A stretch of 64,000 nucleotides of DNA from [Mycobacterium] manitobense (GTDB lineage: Bacteria; Actinomycetota; Actinomycetes; Mycobacteriales; Mycobacteriaceae), in the NCBI RefSeq assembly GCF_025821665.1, contig NZ_JACKSJ010000062.1, positions 124,001 through 188,000 on the forward strand, in the 5' to 3' direction. A model generated the notes under the pieces. It worked only from the letters and a program-made list of their open reading frames with translations, ran no database searches and was not told the origin of the DNA. This document shows positions 1-7,739 of the stretch, one piece after another; position 1 is the stretch's first letter; every line of letters starts with the position of its first letter. The position numbers were made by a program, and so were the translations under genes.

Positions 1-779
1 GAGATGGTGGCGCTGGTGGTGTCGTGGCCGGCGGCGGCGATGATCGCGTAGTAGGACACGGTGTCGATGTCGGACAGCGGTTCACCGTCGACACGGGCGT
101 TGGCGATCGCCGAGGCGAGGTCGTCGGTCGGGTGCTCGCGGCGCGCGGCGGTGAGTGCGGTGAAGTACTGGAACATCTCCAGCAGTGCCGACATCTGCTC
201 CTGCTGGTCGGCGCCGCGCTTGAACTCGTCGTCGTCGCTGCCGAACAGTTCCTGGGTGAGCTTGAGCATCAGCGGGAAGTCTGACTCCGGCACCCCGAGC
301 AGCGACATGATGACGTAGAGCGGGTAGTTCACCGCCACCTGCTGCACGAAGTCGCATTCGGGGCCGATGGCGGCCATCTTGTCGACGTAGGTCTTCGCCA
401 GTTCGTCGACCCGGATCTTCAGCGCGCGCATGGCTTTCGGCCGGAACCAGTCGGCGCCGATCGCCCGCACCACCCGGTGCCGGGGATCGTCCATGTGGAT
501 CAGGGTGCTGACCCCGACGCCGGCCTGCAGTTCGTCGGACTCCGCGGTCATCAGCACCGGCCGCGGTGCGTTGGTGAAGACGGTGTTGGCGCGCTCGACG
601 GCCATCACGTCGGCGTGCTTGGTGATCGCCCAGAACGGCCGGTAGCCTGGCACGTCGACCCACGACACCGGCGCGTTCGCCCGCAGATGGGCAAGCGCGG
701 CATGGAGTGTCGACTCGTCGGTGTAGGACTTCGGGTCGGCGAAGACCCTGGCGGCCTCGTCCATGATCGGTGTGCTCAT
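1..779 (-). CDS. Cytochrome P450, N-terminal 259 residues (gene runs off left edge)
   Basis: A haem-thiolate monooxygenase that would hydroxylate a hydrophobic substrate using electrons from a ferredoxin. The ATG is at 779 and the frame is open to the window edge, so the ExxR and haem-cysteine regions lie outside. Visible features are a C-helix segment HMDDPRHRVVR and, at the very end, the I-helix oxygen-activation motif AAGHDTTSATIS. The AGHDTTS form recalls the CYP108 (P450terp) group more than the CYP125/CYP142 steroid P450s, but that is only a motif resemblance. The start overlaps the stop of the luciferase-like gene upstream (ATGA, 776-779), so the two are translationally coupled. Both would be driven from the palindrome-bearing promoter near 1850. 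Confidence 0.9.
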   Translation of the reverse strand, partial: MSTPIMDEAARVFADPKSYTDESTLHAALAHLRANAPVSWVDVPGYRPFWAITKHADVMAVERANTVFTNAPRPVLMTAESDELQAGVGVSTLIHMDDPRHRVVRAIGADWFRPKAMRALKIRVDELAKTYVDKMAAIGPECDFVQQVAVNYPLYVIMSLLGVPESDFPLMLKLTQELFGSDDDEFKRGADQQEQMSALLEMFQYFTALTAARREHPTDDLASAIANARVDGEPLSDIDTVSYYAIIAAAGHDTTSATI

Positions 780-1834
780 CGGGCTCCTTCGTGACGCAGT
801 TCCTCGAGTACGGCGGCGACGGTGTCGTCCGGCACCGTCGACGGGAAGCCCGGCAGCACACGGTCGATCGCCCCCGAACACCGGCGCCGAAGCGCCGCGG
901 CGACCTCGTCGAGCGGCGCCACGACGGCGAACGCGCCGAGCACGTCGTCGTCGATCAGCGCGGCCATTGCGTCCCACTCGCCCTGTTTGGACAGCCGGTG
1001 CAGGTCGGTCTGCAGCTCACCCCAGCCGTGCAGATCGAGCACATTGCGGTACGCCGGCGTGGAGGCGTAGAAGGCGATCTGCTTGCGGGTGGCGGCGGCC
1101 GCGGCGGCGAAGCCTTCCTCGGTCTCTCCGGTCACGACGAACACCGGGCACGAGACCGCGACATCGGCGCGGGTGCGCCCGGCCGTGGCGAGCCCACGCT
1201 CCAGGGCGGGCAGCGTGACGTCGTCGAGGTAGCGCTTGGTGGTGAACGCATGCGCCAGCAGGCCGTCGGCCACCTCTCCGCACATCTCGGTCATCGCCTC
1301 GCCGACCGCAGCGACGAACACCGGTGGCGTGCCGTGCGGATGCGGCTCAGGGGTGAACATCGGCGTCATCAGCCGGTGGGTGTAGAACTCGCCGTCGAAC
1401 GCCAGCCGGGTGCCGTCGTGCCAGCAGGCCCAGATCGCCCGCAACGCCTGCACGAACTCCCGCATGCGGGCCACCGGCCGGCTCCACGGCATGCTGAACC
1501 GCTTCTCGATGTGCGGTCTGATCTGCGTGCCGAGCCCGAGGATGAACCGACCGCGGGAGTACGCCTGCAGATCCCACGCCACGTTGGCGACGGTCATCGG
1601 GCTGCGCGCGAAGGCCACCGCGATGCTGGTGCCGATCTGCAGCCGCGTGGTGTGTTCGGCGGCGAGCAGCAGTGGCAGGAACGGGTCGTGGGAGATCTCA
1701 CCGGTCCAGCACCCGTCGAAGCCCTGCCGCTCCAACCCCTCGGCGACTCCCCGGACCCGCGTCAGGTCGCTGGGGATGCCCCGGTCGATCGCGAGACGGC
1801 CGATCGGGGGGCCGGCAGCACCGCCTCCACCCAT
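776..1834 (-). CDS. LLM-class F420-dependent oxidoreductase
   Basis: A 352-residue luciferase-like TIM-barrel oxidoreductase, of the kind that in mycobacteria uses coenzyme F420 (or FMN). Family signs are GFDGCWTGEISHDPF near the start, LQIGTSIAVAFARSP, the glycine-rich GRFILGLGTQ, and the C-terminal VAPLDEV region. I chose the ATG at 1834. A TTG at 1858 is in frame but lies inside a palindromic operator (1847-1865), so it is unlikely to be used. The gene leads a two-gene operon with the P450 downstream (4-bp overlap) and is divergent from the carboxyltransferase gene. The substrate is unknown. A ketone or enone reduction or a monooxygenation step in the local catabolic pathway is plausible. 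Confidence 0.88.
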   Translation of the reverse strand: MGGGGAAGPPIGRLAIDRGIPSDLTRVRGVAEGLERQGFDGCWTGEISHDPFLPLLLAAEHTTRLQIGTSIAVAFARSPMTVANVAWDLQAYSRGRFILGLGTQIRPHIEKRFSMPWSRPVARMREFVQALRAIWACWHDGTRLAFDGEFYTHRLMTPMFTPEPHPHGTPPVFVAAVGEAMTEMCGEVADGLLAHAFTTKRYLDDVTLPALERGLATAGRTRADVAVSCPVFVVTGETEEGFAAAAAATRKQIAFYASTPAYRNVLDLHGWGELQTDLHRLSKQGEWDAMAALIDDDVLGAFAVVAPLDEVAAALRRRCSGAIDRVLPGFPSTVPDDTVAAVLEELRHEGAR

Positions 1835-1846
1835 ACCCGCAGAAGC

Positions 1847-1865
1847 TACAGTAAGCAATTCAGTA
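1847..1865. promoter_or_regulatory. Palindromic operator, site 1 of the TACTGTAA-type family
   Basis: TACAGTAAGCAATTCAGTA agrees with the palindrome TACTGTAANNNTTACAGTA at 13 of 16 defined positions. It sits between the divergent luciferase-like gene (start 1834) and the carboxyltransferase gene (start 1922), so one bound regulator could control both. The perfect members of the family are at 10446 and 18662. Confidence 0.7.
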
Positions 1866-1921
1866 TGGTCAACGTGACCACGCCGGTGCGACGATGCCCT
1901 TCGACGTCAGGAGCTTCTCGA

Positions 1922-3418
1922 ATGGACCACGCGCAGGACTGGAAGGAAACGCTCGCCGACCTCGACCGTCGCCGCGAGCGCGCGTTCGGCATGGGTGGAC
2001 CCGAGCGGGTGGCCAGACACCACGCCAAGGGCAAGCTCGACGCCAGGGCCCGGCTCGACCGCCTCCTCGATGATGGCTCGTTCCAGGAGTTCGGCACGCT
2101 GGTCGGCGGCGACGTCGCCGCGGACGGGCTGATCGCGGGCGCGGGCCGCATCGACGGCGTTCCGGTGATGGTCGGCGCCGAGGACTTCACCACACTGGCG
2201 GGCAGCATCGGACCGGGCGGCAACTCCAAGCGCTACCGGCTGGCGGAACTGGCGCTGCGCAACAAGATCCCACTGGTCATGCTGCTCGAGGGCGCCGGCT
2301 TCCGGCCCAGCGGTGAGCACTACGGCCGCACGCCCACCGATCTCATCGCCCAGGCGAAGTGCTCGGGCAAGGTCCCCACCGTCTCGGCGGTGCTGGGTCC
2401 CTCTGCCGGCCACGGCGCACTGGTGGCCCCGGTGTGTGACTTCACCATCATGAGCAGCCACGGCGCGATCTTCACCGCGGGTCCGCCGGTGGTGAAAGAG
2501 TCAACCGGCGAGGACATCCCGAAGGAGGACCTCGGCGGGCCGGGCGTCGCACTCGCCAGCGGGGTGATCCACAACCACGCCGAGGACGACGAGACGGTGC
2601 TCGACGACATCCGCCGCTACCTGTCCTACTTCCCCTCCAGCGCATGGTCGTATCCGCCGACCCGGCTCGCCGACGACACCGCGGGCCCGCGCCCGACGCC
2701 GGAGATCTGCGACATCGTCTCGCGGGACAACCGGCACATCTACGACATGCGCTCGGTGCTCGACGTGATCTTCGACCGGCCCGACTGGTTCGAGGTACAG
2801 CCGACGTTCGGCCGCGCCGTCATCTGCGCGCTGGCCCATCTCGGCGGGTATCCGGTCGCGGTCGTTGCGAACCAGCCGGAGGTGCTGGCCGGCTCGATCG
2901 ACGCGGACGCCGCGGACAAGGCCGCGCACTTCATCGCGGTCGCCGACGCGTTCCACCTGCCGATCGTGTTCCTCGCCGACAACCCGGGGATGCTGCCGGG
3001 CAGCCGGTCCGAGCGCAGGGGCGTGCTGCGCAGCGGTGCGCGGATGTTCGCCGCGCAGACCTCCGCCACCACGCTGAAACTTCATGTGACGCTGCGCAAG
3101 GCGTTCGGCTTCGGCTCGATGGTGATGTCACTGCTCGGTTTCGACGACCAGGTGGCGACGTTCGCCTACCCGGGCGCCACGATGGGCGCGATGGGCGCCG
3201 CCGCGCTGAGCAAGGCGACGAACGCCGGCGAGGACTACACCGAGGTGCTCAAGCAGATGGAACTCGAGGCGTCCTACCGGTCGGCGGGCCACCTCGGCTT
3301 CGACGAACTCATCTCACCGGAGGAGACCCGAGACGCCTTGCTGGCGACGCTGCAGCGCGGCATCTTCAGCAGGCAGGCCGTCGCGGAACCGGTGAGCCGC
3401 ACCGTCATCACCCCCTGA
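1922..3418 (+). CDS. Acyl-CoA carboxylase beta subunit (carboxyltransferase, PccB/AccD type)
   Basis: Transfers the carboxyl group from carboxybiotin to an acyl-CoA such as propionyl-CoA or a branched enoyl-CoA. The 498-residue protein is full length for this family. It opens with the GKLDARARLDRLLDDGSF signature (about residues 37-57), followed by the acyl-CoA pocket loop LLEGAGFRP, GPSAGHGALVAP, and the C-terminal half with SIDADAADKAAHFI, DNPGMLPG and GATMGAMGAAA. The ATG at 1922 has an AGGAG ribosome site 8 nt upstream; an earlier in-frame ATG at 1864 lies in the operator and lacks one. No biotin carboxylase/BCCP alpha subunit is encoded in the window, so it must borrow one from elsewhere. 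The divergent operator suggests it belongs to the local catabolic regulon. Confidence 0.93.
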   Translation: MDHAQDWKETLADLDRRRERAFGMGGPERVARHHAKGKLDARARLDRLLDDGSFQEFGTLVGGDVAADGLIAGAGRIDGVPVMVGAEDFTTLAGSIGPGGNSKRYRLAELALRNKIPLVMLLEGAGFRPSGEHYGRTPTDLIAQAKCSGKVPTVSAVLGPSAGHGALVAPVCDFTIMSSHGAIFTAGPPVVKESTGEDIPKEDLGGPGVALASGVIHNHAEDDETVLDDIRRYLSYFPSSAWSYPPTRLADDTAGPRPTPEICDIVSRDNRHIYDMRSVLDVIFDRPDWFEVQPTFGRAVICALAHLGGYPVAVVANQPEVLAGSIDADAADKAAHFIAVADAFHLPIVFLADNPGMLPGSRSERRGVLRSGARMFAAQTSATTLKLHVTLRKAFGFGSMVMSLLGFDDQVATFAYPGATMGAMGAAALSKATNAGEDYTEVLKQMELEASYRSAGHLGFDELISPEETRDALLATLQRGIFSRQAVAEPVSRTVITP

Positions 3419-3424
3419 CTCCAG

Positions 3425-3477
3425 GCGATTTCGGCGCGCTTTCGTTCGGTCAGCGAACGTCACCGCGCCGAAATCAC
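3425..3477. terminator. Bidirectional stem-loop between convergent genes
   Basis: GATTTCGGCGCG (3427-3438) pairs perfectly with CGCGCCGAAATC (3464-3475), and the stem extends outward with one mismatch. The loop holds a second small hairpin, CGTTCG-gtcag-CGAACG. It lies between the ends of two convergent genes and overlaps the stop codon of the reverse one. There is no T-run, which is common for mycobacterial terminators. Confidence 0.6.
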
Positions 3478-4517
3478 CGGGTGGCGCGGTACTCGGCGAC
3501 GATCGGCTCCAGTTCGTCGGGCGTTGCGCCGTGCAGGATCACCGCGTCGGCGCCGTACTCGAACTCCTTACGCACCCGGGCGACGCACTGCTGCGCCGAC
3601 CCGGTGGCCGACGGTTCGAGCCACTCGTCGGGGATCAGGCCGGCGATGTGCTCGATCTGCTCGGCGGTCGCCTTGTGGTCGATGCCGCCGGGAATCGACT
3701 GCACCACCGCATCGTCGCGGAAGCGTTGCAGCACGGCGGGATCCCAGTTGTTCGTCTTCACCAGCAGGTCGCCGTAGCCCTGCAGGTAGGTGGCCAGCCG
3801 GGCGACGGTCTTCTTCAGTCGCAGTTCCTCGGGCAGGTGATCGCCGACGGTGGCGAAGCACGACCACACGCGCACACTGTTCGGGTCGCGGCCCGCTTGC
3901 TCGGCCGCCTCCTTGACCGTCCTGACGGCCCGCTGCAGCGTCTCGGGGGTGAAGTAGGTGTGCAGGATGACGTCGTCGAACTCGCGGCCGCCGAGTGCCA
4001 GGGTCTGCGGGCCGAACGCCACGATCGCCAGCCGGATGTCCTCCTTGAAGTCCGGGTCGAGGAACAGCACCTGGTACTTGCCGATGGGCCCGTCGTGGTT
4101 GAACACCACCTCGCCGTGCCACAGCTTGCGCATCACCTGCGCGAAGTCCTCCATCTGCGCGGTGGTCACCGCGGGCACGCCGAACGCGTTGTACATCGCC
4201 GCGATCCCCCTGCCGAGGCCGAGGGTGAACCGCCCGCCGGACAGCCGGTGCATGGTCGTCGCCCACGATCCGGTGATCAGCGGGTGGCGGGTGTTGTGAT
4301 TGGTTGCCGCGGTGGCGATCTGCATCCGCTCGGTGACTGCGAGCGCGGCGCCGGTCAGCGACGACGCCTCCTTGACGTTCCACCGCTCGGAGATGAAGCC
4401 CGTGCCGAAGCCCAGCTGCTCGCCCCGGCGGGCCTCGTCCATCAGCGTGGCCGGCCCCTCACCCCCGGCGCCGGCCAGCAGGTAGTAGCCCAGCTCGTCC
4501 AACGTAGGTTGTGTCAT
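3474..4517 (-). CDS. LLM-class flavin/F420-dependent oxidoreductase
   Basis: A second luciferase-like TIM-barrel enzyme of 347 residues, only distantly similar to the one at 776-1834. Typical features are ELGYYLLAGAGG at the N terminus, LGFGTGFISERWNVKEA, the AATNHNTRHP segment, GGRFTLGLGRG, and the C-terminal GADAVILHGATPDEL. It would reduce or oxygenate a carbonyl compound with F420 or FMN. The ATG at 4517 overlaps the stop of the SnoaL-like gene (ATGA). It is the last gene of the reverse operon APH kinase - SnoaL-like - LLM, divergent from the TetR gene at 6010, so it is probably repressed through the 5973-5989 palindrome. The terminator at 3425-3477 follows it. Confidence 0.9.
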   Translation of the reverse strand: MTQPTLDELGYYLLAGAGGEGPATLMDEARRGEQLGFGTGFISERWNVKEASSLTGAALAVTERMQIATAATNHNTRHPLITGSWATTMHRLSGGRFTLGLGRGIAAMYNAFGVPAVTTAQMEDFAQVMRKLWHGEVVFNHDGPIGKYQVLFLDPDFKEDIRLAIVAFGPQTLALGGREFDDVILHTYFTPETLQRAVRTVKEAAEQAGRDPNSVRVWSCFATVGDHLPEELRLKKTVARLATYLQGYGDLLVKTNNWDPAVLQRFRDDAVVQSIPGGIDHKATAEQIEHIAGLIPDEWLEPSATGSAQQCVARVRKEFEYGADAVILHGATPDELEPIVAEYRATR

Positions 4518-4888
4518 GCCCAAACCCCTTGCTTGTAGCCGCAGTTCCACACCTCGGTGATCCGGCCGTCGACCACCCGGAAGATCTCCATGCTGCCGAC
4601 GGTGGTCTCGGTGCCGTCCTTCAACCTCATCGGCGACTGGTACACGATCGCCACGTGCTCGCCGTCGTCTCCGGCGACCACCAGGTCGAGCTCGAACCGG
4701 ATGGTGTCGAACATCGCCCAGTGGTCGACGATGCGCGCGACGGCCTGCTCGTGAGTGAGCACCGTCGCCTCGCCCACTTCGTGCCGCGTCACGGTGTCCC
4801 CCATCAGTTCCTCCGCGAGGGCGAAGTCGCGCTCGTTCCACACCACCAGGTTGTAGAGCTCGACGACCTCACGCGCGGTGCGGGTCAC
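4514..4888 (-). CDS. SnoaL-like / NTF2-fold protein
   Basis: A 124-residue protein of the SnoaL/nuclear transport factor 2 fold, a small cone-shaped alpha+beta barrel used by polyketide cyclases, ketosteroid-isomerase relatives and hydrolases. Visible family features are the N-terminal helix VVELYNLVVWNERDFALAEEL, then TVTRHEVGEATVLTHEQAV with its single His in the pocket region, and the terminal strands GSMEIFRVVDGRITEVWN. The GTG at 4888 overlaps the upstream stop (GTGA), and its own stop overlaps the next gene (ATGA). It is therefore an integral member of a three-gene operon. The reaction is unknown; an isomerase, hydratase or binding role beside the LLM oxidoreductase is plausible. Confidence 0.82.
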   Translation of the reverse strand: MTRTAREVVELYNLVVWNERDFALAEELMGDTVTRHEVGEATVLTHEQAVARIVDHWAMFDTIRFELDLVVAGDDGEHVAIVYQSPMRLKDGTETTVGSMEIFRVVDGRITEVWNCGYKQGVWA

Positions 4889-5940
4889 CCGAACGCCTCC
4901 AGCGCGTCGATGTCGCGGATCGCCGCGACCGCCCGGTCGGTGAGCGTGAGGCACAGGCGGCGGGACCGCTCGGGCAGCGCGTCCCAACCGTTGAGGGTGA
5001 TGACGGGCAGCAGCATCAGGTAGACCGCAGCCATCCGGTAGTGCCGCCAGGCCTCGTCGAAGCCGTAGCCGCCGACGCCGTGGCCGTCGAGACGCTCGAG
5101 GTACTCGCGCAGCAGCGCCTCGTCGCGTCCTTCCCGCACGCCGGCGGGCAGACCCTGGGTGACGAGGTAGGCGATGTCTGCGGCGCCGCAGCCCCGCGAC
5201 GCGAACTGGAAGTCGACCACCTTCATCAGGTCCCCGTCGAAGAACAGGTTGTCGGCCCTGATGTCGCCGTGCAGCAGCGTGTCCCGCTCGGTCAGTGCCG
5301 GCAACGCCGCGACTGCGCGCTCGGCGAAACGTTCGGCGAACACCGCCACCGCTGCGGGCACCGTCGCCTCGGTGTGGGCACGGTAGATCTGCCAGCCCGG
5401 CGCGAAGGCGGGCAGCAGCAGGTCGCGGGCGATCGGGGTGTCCAGGCTCGGAAACGGCTGCAACGCCGCGGCATTGGCCGGATCGGCCGACCAGGCGTGC
5501 AGCCCGGCGAGCTGAGCGACGCACAGTCGGGCCCGGTGCATCGACAGCCCGGCCAGGTGGTCGGCGTTGCCCCAGTCGGCGAGATCCTCGAGCAGCAGCA
5601 CGAAGTCGACTCCGTTGTCGGCGATCCGGGCCGCGTACACGTGCGGTGTCGCCATCGGTGCACGGCCGGCCACTGCGCGGTAGAACGCGAGCTCGCGCCG
5701 GTAACCGCCGAGCAGTTCCATCGCGCCGCGGGCCTCCGACTGCGCGGGCAGCTTCGCGATCACGGTGGCCGGCACGGCATCGCCCGTCAGGTGCAGCCGG
5801 TAGAGCAGCGAAGAGAAGCCGCTGTCGAGGGCGATCTGCTCGCTGCGGACACCGTCGACCTGCGCGCCGAGCGCATCACTCAGCCAGCCAGGGCTCACGT
5901 CTTCAATGCCCGACGGGATGGCCGGGGTCGCTGATGTCAC
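4885..5940 (-). CDS. APH-family phosphotransferase (kinase motifs intact)
   Basis: A 351-residue protein with the aminoglycoside phosphotransferase/choline-kinase fold. The catalytic loop HGDIRADN (about residue 225) and the metal-binding VVDFQ are both intact, so it should be an active small-molecule kinase. ATP-lobe features include VIAKLPAQ and ELAFYR. The GTG at 5940 has GGAGG five bases upstream; an in-frame TTG at 5976 falls within the operator and is rejected. It leads the operon with the SnoaL-like and LLM genes and faces a TetR gene. Proteins of this type occur in fatty-acid contexts (ACAD10/11, Pseudomonas LvaA, mycobacterial FadE36), where some phosphorylate 4-hydroxyacyl-CoAs. That role, rather than antibiotic resistance, is my inference. 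Confidence 0.85.
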   Translation of the reverse strand: MTSATPAIPSGIEDVSPGWLSDALGAQVDGVRSEQIALDSGFSSLLYRLHLTGDAVPATVIAKLPAQSEARGAMELLGGYRRELAFYRAVAGRAPMATPHVYAARIADNGVDFVLLLEDLADWGNADHLAGLSMHRARLCVAQLAGLHAWSADPANAAALQPFPSLDTPIARDLLLPAFAPGWQIYRAHTEATVPAAVAVFAERFAERAVAALPALTERDTLLHGDIRADNLFFDGDLMKVVDFQFASRGCGAADIAYLVTQGLPAGVREGRDEALLREYLERLDGHGVGGYGFDEAWRHYRMAAVYLMLLPVITLNGWDALPERSRRLCLTLTDRAVAAIRDIDALEAFG

Positions 5941-5972
5941 GCGGGCCTCCCCGGCGAGGTAGTTGACGATAA

Positions 5973-5989
5973 ACAACTAAGTTAGTTGT
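5973..5989. promoter_or_regulatory. Perfect 17-bp palindrome, probable TetR operator
   Basis: ACAACTAA-G-TTAGTTGT is a perfect inverted repeat between the divergent APH-kinase operon (start 5940) and the TetR gene (start 6010). Its size, symmetry and position immediately upstream of the TetR promoter fit autoregulation and co-repression. It is unrelated to the TACTGTAA family. Confidence 0.75.
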
Positions 5990-5997
5990 CGAGCGTC

Positions 5998-6003
5998 TAA
6001 TAT
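5998..6003 (+). promoter_or_regulatory. -10 element of the TetR gene (leaderless transcript likely)
   Basis: TAATAT ends seven bases before the GTG start at 6010 and fits the mycobacterial -10 consensus TANNNT. That spacing puts the transcription start at the start codon itself, which explains why no ribosome site is present. The palindrome at 5973-5989 covers the -35 side. Confidence 0.5.
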
Positions 6004-6009
6004 GCAAGA

Positions 6010-6627
6010 GTGCCCACCCCCGCCCGCGGGTTGACCCAGCCGCAGCGTGTCGAGCTGTCGAATCGCCGCCTGATCACTGCGGCGGCCGAACTCATCACCG
6101 AGAAGGGCTGGGAGGCAACGTCCGCGGCCGAGATCGGCCGGCGCGCCGGATACAGCAGGGCGATGGTGCACGCCCGCTACGGCAGCAAGGACGCCATCCT
6201 CGAGGCGATCCTGGCCCACGCGCAGGCACAGAACATCATGCCCGCCGCCGAGCCGGACTCCACCGGCCTGCAGAACGCCGTCGCCCATTTCGGCCGGATT
6301 CGCCGGCTGTACGACGAGGACCGGGACTTCCTACGGGCGACGTTCGTGATGACCTTCGAGGCGGTCAAGACCACATCGCCGATACGGGGGCGGCTCGACG
6401 ACTGGTTCCGGCGCGGCGTCGACGAGGTGGCGGCCGGCTTGCGCAACGGGATCATCGACGGGTCCGTACGGCCCGACATCGACATGGACCGCGCCGTCAA
6501 CGCCATCAGCGCCGCCGCCTTCGGAGCGGCGTTCCAGTGGATCGTGCTCGCCGACGACTACGACCTGCCGCGCGAACTCGACTACCTGGAGTCGCGGATC
6601 GTCGCCGAGTACGGCACGGGCGACTGA
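6010..6627 (+). CDS. TetR/AcrR-family regulator of the APH/SnoaL/LLM operon
   Basis: A 205-residue repressor. The N-terminal helix-turn-helix is TSAAEIGRRAGYSRAMVHARYGSKDAIL (described by its key residues: ATSAAEIGRRAG then YSRAMVHARYGSK, about residues 38-62). The C-terminal ligand and dimer domain is divergent, as usual. The GTG at 6010 lies just downstream of a -10 box, which suggests a leaderless mRNA. It faces the APH-kinase operon across a perfect palindrome (5973-5989), the classic layout for a local, autoregulated repressor. Its 3' end overlaps the converging hydrolase gene by 46 bp. The effector is unknown, presumably a pathway intermediate or CoA ester. Confidence 0.93.
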   Translation: MPTPARGLTQPQRVELSNRRLITAAAELITEKGWEATSAAEIGRRAGYSRAMVHARYGSKDAILEAILAHAQAQNIMPAAEPDSTGLQNAVAHFGRIRRLYDEDRDFLRATFVMTFEAVKTTSPIRGRLDDWFRRGVDEVAAGLRNGIIDGSVRPDIDMDRAVNAISAAAFGAAFQWIVLADDYDLPRELDYLESRIVAEYGTGD

Positions 6628-7730
6628 GCCGCCGAATCCCGCACCTCGCGCAGGAACTCCTCGGTCACCCGCTGGACGCGGCCCGAGAACAGGTGCCCGA
6701 CGTGGCCGCCGTCATGCCAGTGCACCCGGCCGCCCCACCGCTCGTGCAGCGCCAGCGCGGGACCCCGCATCGCCATCCGGTCCTGCCAGGCCGCCACGAT
6801 CAGCCGGCGCTCCGGCGGCGCGGCGGGCAGCACGGACAGCGGGTCGATTACCTTGGTCAGTTCGGCGACGACGTCGGAGCCCAGCGCGGCCGCCAACTCG
6901 TCACCGCTGCGGCCCCACCGCGAGATGTGCTGCCCGATCATCGCATTGAGCCCGAGGATCGGGGTGTAGAGCGCGACCGCCGCTGCCGCGTCCTCCAGGT
7001 GCGACACCAGGGCGGCCACCGCGCTGCCGAGTGACAGACCGGACACCGCGATGACGGTGCTCTGCGGCTCCAGCCACCGCACCACCGCGCGCACCTCCGA
7101 GACCGCGCGCATCATCCCGGCCACGTTGGTCAGCGGATCCATGTCGGGATACGGCGGCCACACGTCACGGCGCACACCGTGGCCCGGCTGCACCGGCATC
7201 GCGAGGTTGAACCCGAGCCGCTGGTGCAGCCGGCGCGCCCGGGCGAACAGGAAGTCCGACGCCCCACCCTGTCCGGCGCCGTGCACCCACACCAGCCACG
7301 GCCGCGGTCCGTCGCGGTGCCGGCACAGGTGCGCCACCGCTGTCGCCGGCCCGCCGAGACCGTCGGCGGCCAAGGCGGACGGCAGCATCGGATCGTGGTC
7401 GTAGGTGATCCGCTCGTAGGCCAGGCCCGCCACCCACTGCCGCTGTATACGCTTGACCTGCAACGGGTTCGGCGGCGCATGCAGTTCTGCCGGTGTATGG
7501 CCGGCGAACTCCTCGGCCGCCGCGGCGCAGGAGCTGACCGGCCTGCGCAGCCGTGGGCCAGGGCCGCTCAGCGTCATCGCGGTCAACACCAGCTCGTCGA
7601 GGGCGACCTCGCCGAACTGGCGTACCCCGGCGACGGACAAGCCGTCCCACGCCGCCGAGCCCGTCAGCGCGTCCGCGGAGCGCGGCAGGACACCGGCGAG
7701 CTGACGGACTACCTGCCCGGTGTGCATCAT
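6582..7730 (-). CDS. Alpha/beta hydrolase
   Basis: A 382-residue serine hydrolase candidate. The oxyanion strand WVHGAGQGG, the nucleophile elbow VSGLSLGS (G-L-S-L-G) and a late histidine in GGHVGHLF are all present, giving a plausible Ser-Asp-His triad. The long N-terminal extension before the fold is unusual and carries PPNPLQVKRIQRQWV. The gene starts at 7730, nine bases after the stop of the Baeyer-Villiger-type monooxygenase, and is the last gene in that operon. An esterase or lactonase acting on the monooxygenase product is the obvious guess: Baeyer-Villiger oxidation makes esters and lactones. The 3' end overlaps the converging TetR gene. Confidence 0.85.
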   Translation of the reverse strand: MMHTGQVVRQLAGVLPRSADALTGSAAWDGLSVAGVRQFGEVALDELVLTAMTLSGPGPRLRRPVSSCAAAAEEFAGHTPAELHAPPNPLQVKRIQRQWVAGLAYERITYDHDPMLPSALAADGLGGPATAVAHLCRHRDGPRPWLVWVHGAGQGGASDFLFARARRLHQRLGFNLAMPVQPGHGVRRDVWPPYPDMDPLTNVAGMMRAVSEVRAVVRWLEPQSTVIAVSGLSLGSAVAALVSHLEDAAAAVALYTPILGLNAMIGQHISRWGRSGDELAAALGSDVVAELTKVIDPLSVLPAAPPERRLIVAAWQDRMAMRGPALALHERWGGRVHWHDGGHVGHLFSGRVQRVTEEFLREVRDSAAQSPVPYSATIRDSR

Positions 7731-7739
7731 CGTGTCACC

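Noticed and set aside
770-1921. A very long forward reading frame reaching from 770 into the carboxyltransferase gene
   Set aside because: The part before 1922 is antisense to the luciferase-like gene, has no ribosome site, and its amino-acid composition (Arg/Gly/His-rich) is that of a shadow frame.
4885-5976. Longer N terminus of the APH kinase starting at TTG 5976
   Set aside because: That start lies inside the perfect TetR operator; GTG 5940 has a good ribosome site.
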